DNA of 64,000 bases from Enhydrobacter sp. (GTDB taxonomy: Bacteria; Pseudomonadota; Alphaproteobacteria; Reyranellales; Reyranellaceae), in contig NZ_CP126889.1 in assembly GCF_030246845.1 (NCBI RefSeq), positions 3,405,001 to 3,469,000 of the forward strand, in the 5' to 3' direction. Each line of letters starts with the position of its first letter. The first letter of the stretch is position 1. Below are positions 19,055-27,365 of this stretch, piece by piece. The translations under genes were made by a program, and so were the position numbers. The notes under the pieces are model-generated. The model ran no database searches. It was given only the letters and a program-made list of their open reading frames with translations, and had not been told where the DNA came from.

Positions 19055-19077
19055 GATCCGGCGCAATGCGCCGGATC
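19055..19077. promoter_or_regulatory. Perfect 23-bp palindrome in divergent promoter region
   Basis: Arms GATCCGGCGCA (19055-19065) and TGCGCCGGATC (19067-19077) are exact reverse complements around one A. It lies in the 219-nt gap between the LLM monooxygenase (minus) and a small plus-strand gene. It could be an operator or a cruciform-forming repeat. No adjacent T-run, so a terminator is less likely. Confidence 0.5.
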
Positions 19078-19161
19078 GCAGACGGCCATCGGCACAAGGA
19101 GTACACGCTTGCCGACTGCCGCGGGTGGCGTGGCGTTCTACGTGAAGAGGAGACACCTGAA

Positions 19162-19413
19162 ATGCCGAACGATCGCCAAACCGTCTCCGACGATCTGCGG
19201 TTGATGAACAGGCTGCTGATTCGAGCGGCGCAGGCGTTGGGCGACGAGGGGCAGCCCGAGCTTGCGTGTCGCATTGTCGCGGCTGCCTGGGCGGCACTCG
19301 TCGATGCGCGACCGGAGGAAGCCGAAGAATTGAACAGAACCCTTCACCGCCTCATTCATCTCAATCCGAAAGAGCGAAGCGAAACCCCCATGTCGGGCCT
19401 CGCAGCGACTTGA
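19162..19413 (+). CDS. Small hypothetical protein
   Basis: An 83-aa protein not recognised as a named family. It looks helical and acidic in the middle (LMNRLLIRAAQALGD, ACRIVAAAWAALVD, RPEEAEELNRTLHRL). ATG 19162 was chosen because the segment before it looks non-coding; GAGGAG is about 10 nt upstream. Followed 90 nt later by the AhpD-like gene on the same strand, so the two may be co-transcribed. Confidence 0.55.
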   Translation: MPNDRQTVSDDLRLMNRLLIRAAQALGDEGQPELACRIVAAAWAALVDARPEEAEELNRTLHRLIHLNPKERSETPMSGLAAT

Positions 19414-19503
19414 CGTCCGCCACCCGACGGAAGCTTTCGGTTGGCGCCGCTGCAATTCCGTTGAACCATCAAGACCCGAAGCCGCTCACCCAGGAGTACG
19501 GAC

Positions 19504-19854
19504 ATGGCTCAAGATGTATACCCCGCCGCGACGCGCGAGCTGGCGGAGAAGCGCCGGGCACTTGCGCCCGAGACCGAGAAGGCATTCCAGGCGTTCAGTC
19601 GGCAGGTCTTCGCGGAAGGGGCGTTGTCGGCAAAGACCAAGCAGCTCATCGCCGTCGCCGTGGCGCATGTCACGCAATGTCCCTATTGCATCCGAGGCCA
19701 CACCAAAGCGGCGCTTCGTCATGGCGCAACGCGTCAGGAATTGATGGAGGCGATCTGGGTCGCGGCCGAGATGCGGGCCGGCGGCGCATACGCCCACGCC
19801 GCGCTGTCGCTGGCAGCGATGGAAGAGGAGAGCCCGCCATCATCCGGTGGATGA
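19504..19854 (+). CDS. AhpD-like carboxymuconolactone decarboxylase family protein
   Basis: A 116-aa member of the AhpD/CMD family. The CPYCIRGHTKAALRHGAT motif provides the CxxC redox pair with downstream His typical of the alkylhydroperoxidase-like subgroup. An AGGAG site lies about 8 nt before ATG 19504. The full-length gene is convergent with the LysR gene. Role in peroxide or electrophile stress is a family-based inference. Confidence 0.9.
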   Translation: MAQDVYPAATRELAEKRRALAPETEKAFQAFSRQVFAEGALSAKTKQLIAVAVAHVTQCPYCIRGHTKAALRHGATRQELMEAIWVAAEMRAGGAYAHAALSLAAMEEESPPSSGG

Positions 19855-19872
19855 CGATCTCTGTGACCACGG

Positions 19873-20760
19873 TCAGCGTTTCCGCCTCTTGCCGCGGATC
19901 GGGTTGAAGCTCGCGCGTTCGATTTCGGCTGCCTGCCGGATCGCCGCAAGGATGCCGCCGATGACATCGGTCTCGGCGTCGATCGGGTGGACAAGATAGG
20001 CTGCCAAGGAGAATGCGGGCGCTCCGGCGCATTCTGCGAGCTTGCCGCAAGCGAGGTATGGGCGCACGAGGCGAGCTGGAAAATATCCGGCGCCCCCGTT
20101 CTGAAGTACATGTTGCAAGCCCAGCCACCCGATGTTGGCGGTGAGCGCCGCACCCTGGAAATCGGGAAAGCTTGCGCCGTGCCGTGCGAAGAACTCCGGC
20201 CCCCAATCGACATAGACGTATTCCGGCCCCGATCCCGGCCTTGCCCTTCGCTCGGTGGAGACAAGCACCAGGCGCTCGTCGAACAGGTGCTCGACCTTCA
20301 GTCCGGGCCGGCTTTCCGGCGTATACATCACGCCTATGTCGATATGACCTTCGATCAGGCCGCGCATGAGATCGCTCTCGAGGCCGATTTCGGCCCGCAG
20401 CGCGACGTCGGGTGCGTTCCGCAACAGACGGGGAAGCAGAGTCGTAAGGAACTGCTCCCACAGGCCGAAGCGCGCGCCGATGGTTACGCTTGCCCGGAAG
20501 CCATGCGCCACGCCGACATCGTGGCGCGCCTGCTCGACGGTGCGAACGAGGGTGGCAGCATGCTTCTGAAAATGTCGGCCGGCGGCGGTGAGCGTCGTGC
20601 CGCCCTTGTTTCGCACGAACAGCCGGCGTCCGAGTGCGTCCTCGAGCGTCCGGATCCTCGTGCTGACGGTCGACTGCGTGACATGCAGGCGTGCGGCGGC
20701 ATTGACGAAGTTGCCGGCGGTCACCACCGCCAGAAAGGTGCGCGCCAGCTCGGTATCCAT
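19873..20760 (-). CDS. LysR family transcriptional regulator
   Basis: A 295-aa LTTR: N-terminal winged HTH (ARTFLAVVTAGNFVNAAARL, VTQSTVSTRIRTLEDALG, LFVRNKGGTTLTAAG), then a periplasmic-binding-protein-like effector domain. ATG 20760 gives the standard start MDTELARTF. Divergent from the DUF6306 gene across 87 nt that contains a T-N11-A box, so it probably controls that gene and itself. Effector unknown. Confidence 0.93.
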   Translation of the reverse strand: MDTELARTFLAVVTAGNFVNAAARLHVTQSTVSTRIRTLEDALGRRLFVRNKGGTTLTAAGRHFQKHAATLVRTVEQARHDVGVAHGFRASVTIGARFGLWEQFLTTLLPRLLRNAPDVALRAEIGLESDLMRGLIEGHIDIGVMYTPESRPGLKVEHLFDERLVLVSTERRARPGSGPEYVYVDWGPEFFARHGASFPDFQGAALTANIGWLGLQHVLQNGGAGYFPARLVRPYLACGKLAECAGAPAFSLAAYLVHPIDAETDVIGGILAAIRQAAEIERASFNPIRGKRRKR

Positions 20761-20790
20761 ATGACCGTCCGATAAATCGGCTTTCTCGAT

Positions 20791-20805
20791 ATTATCTGCG
20801 ATAAT
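20791..20805. promoter_or_regulatory. Candidate LysR-type (T-N11-A) operator
   Basis: ATTATCTGCGATAAT is a perfect 6-bp dyad (ATTATC/GATAAT) around TGC and fits the T-N11-A rule for LTTR sites. It lies between the divergent LysR gene (start 20760) and DUF6306 gene (start 20848), in the most AT-rich part of the neighbourhood. Binding is inferred, not shown. Confidence 0.65.
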
Positions 20806-20847
20806 TACTCGCTTTGAAAATATAAACTTGCCATCTACCATCGTCGC

Positions 20848-21273
20848 ATGATTGCCGCTCCGATCGCCGGTCAGCCCGAGGTCATCGACTTCCTGAACGA
20901 ACTGCTGGAGGCGGAGCGCGCCGGCGCGCGGGTCGCGCTCGATACGGCGTGGGAAGCGGCGGAGCCTGCGATGGCCGAGATCATGCAGGGCATTCGACGG
21001 GACGAAGCCCGGTGGTGCGCGATGCTGCTGCGCCAGATCGAGCGAATCGGCGGCAAGCCCTCGCCGCGCACGGGACCGCTCCACGACGAGGCAATGGCGA
21101 TCGAAGATCTCAGGGCGCGCGTCGTGTTCCTCAATCGCGGCCAGGGCCGGGTCGTGCGCAAGCTCCGTGAGATGATGCCGCGCCTGGAGGATCAGGCTCT
21201 CTATGCCGATCTCGCCCACATGCTGTCGTCGCACGTCGCGAACATCACGATCGCGAACTCGGCTCTGGGCTGA
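20848..21273 (+). CDS. DUF6306-like helical protein
   Basis: A 141-aa alpha-helical protein resembling DUF6306 (ferritin-like helical bundle) proteins: VIDFLNELLEAERAGARVA, IRRDEARWCAMLLRQIERIGG, LNRGQGRVVRKLREM and HMLSSHVANI. Glu and His at helix positions could allow metal binding, but this is uncertain. Divergent from the LysR gene, and the 5-FCL-like gene begins 3 nt after its stop, so the two are probably one operon. Confidence 0.7.
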   Translation: MIAAPIAGQPEVIDFLNELLEAERAGARVALDTAWEAAEPAMAEIMQGIRRDEARWCAMLLRQIERIGGKPSPRTGPLHDEAMAIEDLRARVVFLNRGQGRVVRKLREMMPRLEDQALYADLAHMLSSHVANITIANSALG

Positions 21274-21275
21274 CG

Positions 21276-21980
21276 ATGGAGCCCCATGGCCGCGATCCCG
21301 AGTGGGAAGACGAATATGCCTCGCCGCCATGCTTCATGCACCGGACCGAGCCGAGGTCGGACCAGCCCGCGTTGCCGGACATCGGGCGCCAATGGGCCGA
21401 CGTGAAGCGATGGCGGAAGGCCGAGCGGGCACGACTGGTCAAGGCGCGGCTCGCCATCGGGCCGGAAGACCGTCGCCGCTTCTCCGAAAGCATCGCGCGC
21501 GAGCTCGACCGGCTGCTGGGTGACGTTTCCGGTCGGATCGTCGGGGCCTATTGGCCTTTCCGTGGCGAACCGAATCTCCTGCCATGGGTCGAAGGTCTCC
21601 AGGCTCGCGGCATCGTTTGCGGCCTGCCGGTGGTGGTCGCGCCGCGCGCGCCGCTCGTCTTCAGGCAATGGCGTCGCCGCATGCCAATGACCCAGGGCGT
21701 GTGGAATATTCCGGTGCCCGCCGAGGGACCGAGCGTCGTGCCCGACATTGTGCTGGCGCCGGTCGTGGGATTTGACGGGGCTTGCTATCGCCTGGGCAAT
21801 GGCGGCGGCTATTTCGACCGGACGCTTGCAGCTTTGGAGCGGCGTCCATACGTCGTTGGAGTGGGATTTGCCCGACTGAGAATCAGGACGATCTACCCGC
21901 AGCCTCACGATGTTCCGATGAATGCGATCGTCACCGAGGAAGGGACGACGAAACGACTTGCAACATCGAGCGGTTGTTGA
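21276..21980 (+). CDS. 5-formyltetrahydrofolate cyclo-ligase family protein
   Basis: A 234-aa member of the 5-FCL family, which converts 5-formyl-THF to methenyl-THF with ATP. RLGNGGGYFDRTLA is the family's glycine-rich nucleotide motif, and YWPFRGEPNL and VPDIVLAPVVGFDG are also typical. The first about 35 residues (EPHGRDPEWEDEYASPPCF) are an extension not found in the short housekeeping enzymes, so this may be a paralogue with another role. Tightly linked to the DUF6306 gene. Confidence 0.85.
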   Translation: MEPHGRDPEWEDEYASPPCFMHRTEPRSDQPALPDIGRQWADVKRWRKAERARLVKARLAIGPEDRRRFSESIARELDRLLGDVSGRIVGAYWPFRGEPNLLPWVEGLQARGIVCGLPVVVAPRAPLVFRQWRRRMPMTQGVWNIPVPAEGPSVVPDIVLAPVVGFDGACYRLGNGGGYFDRTLAALERRPYVVGVGFARLRIRTIYPQPHDVPMNAIVTEEGTTKRLATSSGC

Positions 21981-21999
21981 CCGAGGCCAGGGGGTGCCA

Positions 22000-22767
22000 A
22001 TGGCCGTTCAGCGGAAAATGGCAGCAAAGCCTGTCAGGGATCATCCTTTCACCACCAGGCTCAATCGCTCAATAGAGCTCGATGATGCCGACATGGCCGC
22101 ACTCGATCTCCTGCTCAGTCGCTGGGTCATTGCAAAAAAGGCCAAGGATCTCATCGTCGAGGGTTACGAATATCGGTCACTGCATATTGTCGAGAGCGGC
22201 TTCGCGATTCGCTACAAGCTGCTGCACAGCGGCAAGCGCCAGATCGTGAACGTCATCGTTCCGGGCGATATCATCGGCTTCCCGGCGTGCTTCTACGAGG
22301 ATGCCGTCTTTTCGGTCGCGGCCCTTGGAGACATGAGCCTGCACCCTGTACCCCTCGACTCGTTTACCGATCTTTGCCTGAACAGGCCGAAGATTGCGAC
22401 CGCGCTCGTCTGGTTCGCGGCACGCGAGGCGGCGATATATGCCGAGCACGTCATCGATGCCGGTCGAAGGGAGCCGCTGGAGAGATTGGCGCACTTTCTT
22501 CTGGAGATGTTGACGCGCCTGCAGGCCGTAGGCTGTGCGTCGGAACGCACCTTCGGAATGCCACTGTCGCAGGAAGGTATCGGCGACGTCGTGGGCTTGA
22601 GTGGTCCCCATGTCAACCGCATGCTCGGCGAACTCCGAAACCAGGGATTGGTTGCCGTGAACGGCCACCAGTTCACAGTCGTGGACATGGCGGCGCTGCA
22701 GATCCTGGGTGAGTTTCGCCCCGCCTACCTCGATCGCGTTCCGATCCGAGGCCGGTCGCTCCAGTGA
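22000..22767 (+). CDS. Crp/Fnr family transcriptional regulator
   Basis: A 255-aa regulator: cyclic-nucleotide-binding-like beta-roll (GYEYRSLHIVESGFAIRYKLL, IVPGDIIGFPACF) and a C-terminal winged HTH (LSQEGIGDVVGLSGPHVNRML). No FNR-type N-terminal cysteine set is evident, so it is not an Fe-S FNR. ATG 22000 has a GGGGG-rich site (AGGGGG at 21989-21994). It starts 20 nt after the 5-FCL-like gene. Confidence 0.92.
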   Translation: MAVQRKMAAKPVRDHPFTTRLNRSIELDDADMAALDLLLSRWVIAKKAKDLIVEGYEYRSLHIVESGFAIRYKLLHSGKRQIVNVIVPGDIIGFPACFYEDAVFSVAALGDMSLHPVPLDSFTDLCLNRPKIATALVWFAAREAAIYAEHVIDAGRREPLERLAHFLLEMLTRLQAVGCASERTFGMPLSQEGIGDVVGLSGPHVNRMLGELRNQGLVAVNGHQFTVVDMAALQILGEFRPAYLDRVPIRGRSLQ

Positions 22768-22804
22768 TCGAACTCGAATGCGAAGAGCGCGGTGCGGCCG
22801 CGGC

Positions 22805-23227
22805 TCATTGGGCGGCAGCGGACTTGCGCAGGGATTTCATCTCCTCGAACCTTCTGGTGACATCGCGCAAGGTCGCGGCAATTCCGAGTATGCGGCCGGT
22901 GCGGTCGCGGAACGGCACGATGGTGAACTCCACCGAGATGCGCACGCCGTCCTTGCGCAGGGCGGGGACGGCCAGGACATCTCCCGCTCCATAGCGCGTC
23001 CTCCCGGTCCGCACGGTCTGGGAGAAGCCGTTCCGATGCCGTTGGCGAAGGGGCTCGGGAACGATGCAGTCGAGCGGCTTTCCGGTCATCTCCGCTTCCG
23101 AAAAGCCGAAGATCCGCTCGGCCCCCTTGTTCCAGAAGCCGACCCGACCTTGGGCGTCGGCATAGATGATCGCATCGGGCGTTTCGTTCACAAAGGTCCG
23201 GTAGAAACGGTCGACATCGGGCGCCAT
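22805..23227 (-). CDS. Single PAS domain protein
   Basis: A 140-aa protein that is essentially one PAS domain: FYRTFVNETPDAIIYADAQG, FWNKGAERIFGFSEAEMTGK, PLRQRHRNGF and the PAC-like FRDRTGRILGIAATLRDVTRR. No output domain is attached, so it may act as a stand-alone sensor or partner protein. It lies 4 nt after a small basic-protein gene on the same strand. Confidence 0.88.
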   Translation of the reverse strand: MAPDVDRFYRTFVNETPDAIIYADAQGRVGFWNKGAERIFGFSEAEMTGKPLDCIVPEPLRQRHRNGFSQTVRTGRTRYGAGDVLAVPALRKDGVRISVEFTIVPFRDRTGRILGIAATLRDVTRRFEEMKSLRKSAAAQ

Positions 23228-23231
23228 GGTC

Positions 23232-23378
23232 CTACCGCGAGCGCTGCCGTCGCCGGACCGGCAAAGGCCTGGGGGTCAACCGGACATGGATCGGGATGAA
23301 CAGCGCAGAAGCGAACGGCGCAAGGAGCCGTTTCCACCATCCACGCAGTTTGGCATCGCGGGTCGGGTTGGTTGGCAT
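23232..23378 (-). CDS. Small basic protein (48 aa), upstream of PAS gene
   Basis: A short reading frame starting ATG 23378 with a very strong AAAGGAGG site about 7 nt upstream and ending at TAG 23232-23234, 4 nt before the PAS gene start. The product begins MPTNPTRDAKLRGWWKRLL, has a short hydrophobic stretch (APFASALFIPI) and an Arg-rich end. No family recognised. The ribosome site and tight spacing argue for a real gene; conservation is untested. Confidence 0.55.
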   Translation of the reverse strand: MPTNPTRDAKLRGWWKRLLAPFASALFIPIHVRLTPRPLPVRRRQRSR

Positions 23379-23534
23379 GGCAATCCTCCTTTCGAAGACA
23401 GCTCGTCACTCGCCCGACACTACTTGTCCGGCGGTTTGGCGCTCTGCCGCAAATCATTGCGTCGGCGCAAGGCGCCGCCTGGATCGAGGTCGCTAGACTG
23501 GAATGTGCAGCCCGCCGATGCGAAGGAGGAAGCA

Positions 23535-23843
23535 ATGAACGCCAGAAGCAGGCACGTACGGCAAGCGATGGCTCCCGTCGAGTCGAAGCACGCGGGCCTA
23601 TGGATCACGCTCGCCGTGCTGGGCATGTTCCTCGTCCTGGCGCTCGCGTTCTCCTACGTCGGATGGACGTCGTCGAGCGACGCCACCGGGCACCAGATGC
23701 AACAGATGTCGACATCGGGATATGTGGCGATGACGTTGGGCATCGTCGCCACGCTCGCGCTGGGCGTCGGTCTCATGACCCTTGTCTTCTACAGCAACCG
23801 CAAGGGCCACGACGAGGACGCCAATGCGGATCGCAGCAGGTAG
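23535..23843 (+). CDS. Small two-TM membrane protein
   Basis: A 102-aa hypothetical protein with two clear membrane segments (about 22-45, WITLAVLGMFLVLALAFSYV; and about 63-88, YVAMTLGIVATLALGVGLMT), a Met/Gln-rich linker (HQMQQMSTSG) and a charged tail. ATG 23535 is preceded by an AAGGAGG site, which sets the start. No family recognised. Confidence 0.7.
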   Translation: MNARSRHVRQAMAPVESKHAGLWITLAVLGMFLVLALAFSYVGWTSSSDATGHQMQQMSTSGYVAMTLGIVATLALGVGLMTLVFYSNRKGHDEDANADRSR

Positions 23844-23864
23844 CGATTCCGTGCTGCGCCGCTG

Positions 23865-24248
23865 CTATTTGAAGTCAGCGGCCTGCAGTTCGATCGGCCG
23901 GCCGTGCGGCGTACGATTCGCGGCATGGTTCCATGCATCGTGATAGCGCGCCATTGCCTCGGCGCTGGCGATGCCTTTCTCCGAAACGAGCTTCTCGAGC
24001 GCATTGAGCCAGTGTCGATAGTAGGTTTCGCCCGTGTCCGGATCGCCGGCAGCCTGCGCGCGCTTGATTTCAGCGCCAAGCGCCGCCGCCCATTCCGGCC
24101 AGGTGAACAATCCGCGTTCGTGCAAGGCGAGCGTCATGGCAAATGCCTGCGCCTCCCATGGCTCGCGAAAGACCGGCCCTTCGGTATCGCACGGAATGCC
24201 GGCCACTTCTTCCGGAACGCGACGGGCGGCTTCTGGATCACCTGTCAT
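23865..24248 (-). CDS. Nitrile hydratase accessory protein
   Basis: A 127-aa protein of the accessory/activator family found after nitrile hydratase genes, related to the beta-subunit N-terminus: FREPWEAQAFAMTLALHERG, WPEWAAALGAEI and YYRHWLNALEKLV. Such proteins help load or swap the alpha subunit to insert cobalt. The start at ATG 24248 overlaps the beta-subunit gene by 11 nt, third in the order alpha-beta-accessory. Confidence 0.9.
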   Translation of the reverse strand: MTGDPEAARRVPEEVAGIPCDTEGPVFREPWEAQAFAMTLALHERGLFTWPEWAAALGAEIKRAQAAGDPDTGETYYRHWLNALEKLVSEKGIASAEAMARYHDAWNHAANRTPHGRPIELQAADFK

Positions 24249-24918
24249 CGTGCTGTCGCCTGGCTGGATCGAGGTACGGCTCGAACGCCTCGACCGAGAC
24301 GTTGAGGGTCGGGTCCGCCTCGGCACCCCACAGCTCGCGGCCCGAGAAGACCACGGTGTAGAGCCACTGCGGATCGTCACCCTTGCCCTGCGCCGAGGAG
24401 TCGGGAAACACATGGCTGCCGTTGATGCGTTCGATGGTCCCGATATGGCCGCGGACATATCGCGGCAATCGGGTGTGCGTCACCGGGTTGATGTTCTTCG
24501 CCCGGACAACGTCGCCCGGCTTGAAGATCGGCGAAGCCGACACCTCGCGCTGAAAGCTGCCGCGCGCCGTCACCCGGCCGACATCCTGCAGCGAGAAGGT
24601 GCCACGCGGCAGCGGCGGGCTCGGCCGCAGCGAGTGGCCGGCGGCAACCTCGTCGATGCCGATCATCTTGCGATCCAGCAGCAATTGCCGGAGCGCCAGG
24701 AACCACTTTCGATAGTAGGAGCTCGCGAGATAGACCGCCGGCGGCAGGGACTCGCGCGAAAAGCGCTGCATGTCGATGTTGACCCCGCCATTGGCGCCGA
24801 CCGCGCGCGACATCGCCATGACGCGACCCTCCCACGGGTGATGGAAGGGCGGTTCGTTCAGCTCGACCTCGACCTTGCCGAAGCCGTCCATGCCGCCCAT
24901 GTCATGCACGCCGTTCAT
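24238..24918 (-). CDS. nthB: Nitrile hydratase subunit beta
   Basis: A 226-aa beta subunit: [16 protein letters not shown] is the diagnostic start, [12 protein letters not shown] and [14 protein letters not shown] follow, and [14 protein letters not shown]...[10 protein letters not shown] is the SH3-like C-terminal domain. With alpha it hydrates nitriles to amides. The start overlaps the alpha stop as ATGA (24915-24918). Confidence 0.95.
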   Translation of the reverse strand: MNGVHDMGGMDGFGKVEVELNEPPFHHPWEGRVMAMSRAVGANGGVNIDMQRFSRESLPPAVYLASSYYRKWFLALRQLLLDRKMIGIDEVAAGHSLRPSPPLPRGTFSLQDVGRVTARGSFQREVSASPIFKPGDVVRAKNINPVTHTRLPRYVRGHIGTIERINGSHVFPDSSAQGKGDDPQWLYTVVFSGRELWGAEADPTLNVSVEAFEPYLDPARRQHDDR

Positions 24919-25529
24919 GGTTCGGCCTTCGGCAAGCCGGTACCGATCATGCTGTCGCGCGTCACGATCTCCGCAAGGCGCTCCTCGCTCCAGCCCTCGG
25001 TTCCCGGCGGTCGCATGGGCAACACCAGAAAACGCGTCTCGGCCGTCGAATCCCAGACCCGAATCTCCGTCTCCTTCGGGAGCGTGACGCCGAACTCGGC
25101 CAGCACGCCCCGCGGGTCCTTCACTGTGCGCGAGCGATACGGCGCGGATTTGTACCAGACGGGCGGCAGTCCGAGCATTTCCCACGGATAGCAGGAACAC
25201 AGCGTGCAAACGACCATGTTGTGCCGCTTCGGGGTGTTCTCGACGGCGATCAGGTGATCGCCGACGCGGCTGACATGGCCGAGTGCCCGGACCGCCTGCG
25301 AGGCATCGGCGAGGAGCGTCGCCTTGAACGCCGGATCGGTCCATGCCTTGGCGACGACGCGGGCGCCGTTGCGCGGGCCGATCCTGGTCTCGTAGGTCTC
25401 GACGATCGCGTCGAGCGCGGCCGGATCGACATAGCCCTTTTCGGTCAGGATCGTTTCGAGGGCGCGTACGCGAAGCTGCATCTCCGAAAGCTCGGAGCCG
25501 TGGTCGTGATCGTGATCGTCTCCAGCCAT
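24915..25529 (-). CDS. nthA: Nitrile hydratase subunit alpha (cobalt type)
   Basis: A 204-aa catalytic alpha subunit. The metal claw reads [10 protein letters not shown] near 108-117; Thr in C-T-L-C-S-C is the usual mark of cobalt enzymes, Ser of iron enzymes. [17 protein letters not shown] is also canonical. The N-terminus is His/Asp-rich ([12 protein letters not shown]), common in this family. First gene of the alpha-beta-accessory operon, divergent from the nitronate monooxygenase gene across 252 nt. No amidase gene is adjacent. Confidence 0.95.
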   Translation of the reverse strand: MAGDDHDHDHGSELSEMQLRVRALETILTEKGYVDPAALDAIVETYETRIGPRNGARVVAKAWTDPAFKATLLADASQAVRALGHVSRVGDHLIAVENTPKRHNMVVCTLCSCYPWEMLGLPPVWYKSAPYRSRTVKDPRGVLAEFGVTLPKETEIRVWDSTAETRFLVLPMRPPGTEGWSEERLAEIVTRDSMIGTGLPKAEP

Positions 25530-25781
25530 GATTAGCCAGTCTCCGGCAACTTGCTCCCGTCCGCATCGTAGTTCACCGCCTCGCCCGCACCAAGATTTCC
25601 AGATCGGCATCCGATGCGGCAATTGAGTCACGCCGGGGGCGCGGCGCCGGCCGCAAGTCGGCAGCGCGCCTTTGATGTATGTGAGCCGGACAGATATCAT
25701 CGACATCCGATCGAGCGGCTTTGCCCGCGCTTTTCGCCATCGTGAACGTGAAGGCGAAGGCCCGCCAATCGTGGGGGAGAA

Positions 25782-26753
25782 ATGGCGACAATCGAGACAG
25801 CGCTGACGAGGCTCCTGGGGATCCAGCATCCGATCCTGCTTGCGCCGATGGGCTCTGCCGCCGGAGGCAAGCTGGCCTCGGCGGTGACACATGCGGGTGG
25901 CCTCGGCATGATCGGTTCCGGCTATGCCAGCGAGGCCGCCATCCGCAAGGAACTGGCCGAGGCGGGCAATGCCCGTGTCGGCATCGGTTTCATCCTTTGG
26001 GCATTGGACAGGAATCCCTCGGCCCTGGATCTGGCGCTGGATGCGAAGCCGGCCGCGGTGATGCTGTCGTTCGGCGACCCTTCGCCTTACACGGCTCGTA
26101 TAAAGGCGGCGGGGTGCAAGATCGTCTGTCAGGTGCAGACGCTGGAACAGGCAAGGCAGGCCGCGTCGGTGGGCGCCGATGTGATCATAGCCCAGGGACG
26201 GGATGCCGGCGGACATTCGGGCATGACGCGTGGCACGATCGGACTGGTGCCGGCGGTCGTCGATGCCGTCGGCTCGATTCCGGTCGTCGCCGCCGGCGGC
26301 ATAGCGGATGGCCGCGGACTCGCCGCCGCGTTGTCTTTGGGTGCTGCAGGCGTGTCGATGGGCACGCGGTTCACCGCGACCCGCGAGTCGATGTGGGATC
26401 AGGCAATGAAGCAGAAGGCCGTTGCTTCGGGTGGCGATCAAACCGCGCAAACCCGCGTTTTCGACATCGTCCGTGCCGCCCCGTGGCCCGCCATCTATCC
26501 AGGACGGGCGCTGCGCAACGACTTCTTCGACCAGTGGCATGGGAGAGAGGAGGCCCTGGAGAGGCAGCAGAAGGACGCGGAAGCCGACTACCTGGCCGGC
26601 CCTGCCGATGACTTCGCGCGGCGCGTGGTCTGGGCCGGAGAAAGCGTGGACCTCGTGCGCGATATTCCCTCCGCCCGCGAGGTGATCGAAAGGATCGTGG
26701 ATGAGGCGGCCTCGGTGCTGCAACGCGGCGCTACGCTGGTCCGCACGGGGTAG
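25782..26753 (+). CDS. Nitronate monooxygenase family flavoprotein
   Basis: A 323-aa FMN-dependent TIM-barrel protein of the 2-nitropropane dioxygenase/nitronate monooxygenase family: [13 protein letters not shown] at the start, [10 protein letters not shown] near 145, [21 protein letters not shown] for phosphate binding, and [11 protein letters not shown]. It may equally be an enoyl-ACP-reductase-like relative. It stands alone, divergent from the nitrile hydratase operon. Confidence 0.88.
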   Translation: MATIETALTRLLGIQHPILLAPMGSAAGGKLASAVTHAGGLGMIGSGYASEAAIRKELAEAGNARVGIGFILWALDRNPSALDLALDAKPAAVMLSFGDPSPYTARIKAAGCKIVCQVQTLEQARQAASVGADVIIAQGRDAGGHSGMTRGTIGLVPAVVDAVGSIPVVAAGGIADGRGLAAALSLGAAGVSMGTRFTATRESMWDQAMKQKAVASGGDQTAQTRVFDIVRAAPWPAIYPGRALRNDFFDQWHGREEALERQQKDAEADYLAGPADDFARRVVWAGESVDLVRDIPSAREVIERIVDEAASVLQRGATLVRTG

Positions 26754-27170
26754 CCGCCGATTGCCCGCGCTTGGCCTATCGGGGCAGCCCTTGCCGGATC
26801 GTCGTCGGTGGCAGAGTCACCACCGCAGGCAATGGTAGGGCGCCAGTCATTCAAACTCCTGACAATATGTGATGCTGCATCAACGGTGGCGTGTGCGATC
26901 GATCTATGGCCTGAACTCGCCATCGTCGGAAATCCGCGGTTTCCGGGCCTTTTTCTGGCTCCGCAGCGCCGCTCAATTCGTCTTCGCGCTGATCAGTCGG
27001 GCGCCTTCATCAGCGGAGACGAGTTAGCGGCGGACTGGCTGCTCGGCCAGCCAGAATTCAAACTCCGCCAAGGGCAAAGCTCGCCGCCGCTAGCCGGCAA
27101 GACCCAACGCTGGACTGAGGAATGCGCCCGGAAGCGCGTATGAAAAGGTAACAAAAAATTTGTCGGGTTA
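26754..27170. other. Intergenic stretch at the left edge of a lower-GC accessory region
   Basis: About 420 nt without a supported gene. An open frame at 26808-27143 (111 codons) shows no recognisable family and no good ribosome site, so I do not call it. Composition shifts from very GC-rich to mixed near 26830. No inverted repeats or direct repeats marking an insertion boundary were seen. Confidence 0.5.
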
Positions 27171-27209
27171 TTGACAACCCTCAAACGCGACACATATCGT
27201 GTCGCGTTT
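27171..27209 (+). promoter_or_regulatory. Promoter with overlapping 11-bp inverted-repeat operator
   Basis: TTGACA at 27171-27176 is a consensus -35 box; TATCGT at 27195-27200 (18-nt spacer) is a plausible -10. Over the -10 lies a perfect dyad: AAACGCGACAC (27183-27193), ATATC, GTGTCGCGTTT (27199-27209). A repressor bound there would block transcription of the HTH/VIT-VWA genes downstream. The MerR-like protein encoded at 27612 is the obvious candidate (inference). Confidence 0.6.
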
Positions 27210-27218
27210 AGTGAAACC

Positions 27219-27357
27219 ATGATCCTTCAAGAACTGTCGGATGCCCTTGGTGTCCGGCCCCGTCAGATCCGTTTCATGATCGCCGAGGCTGCCTGCCTCC
27301 GGCGAACGGCACGGGCCGGGCGGCCGACGCTTGACACGATGCATCGCTTGAAAGGGA
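27219..27357 (+). pseudogene. Decayed partial copy of the MerR-like gene at 27612
   Basis: The first about 70 nt from ATG 27219 match the start of the gene at 27612 with few changes (both encode LQELSDALGV-PRQIRFMIAE). A one-base loss at about 27287 then shifts the frame, and about 40 nt present in the intact gene are missing before the shared CGATGCATCGCTTG-like segment. The remnant directly follows the strong promoter/operator, suggesting duplication of the regulator and decay of one copy. Confidence 0.7.
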
Positions 27358-27365
27358 GAGCGCGA

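Noticed and set aside
26808..27143. 111-codon plus-strand frame as a gene
   Set aside because: No ribosome site, no family, and odd composition; not enough support.
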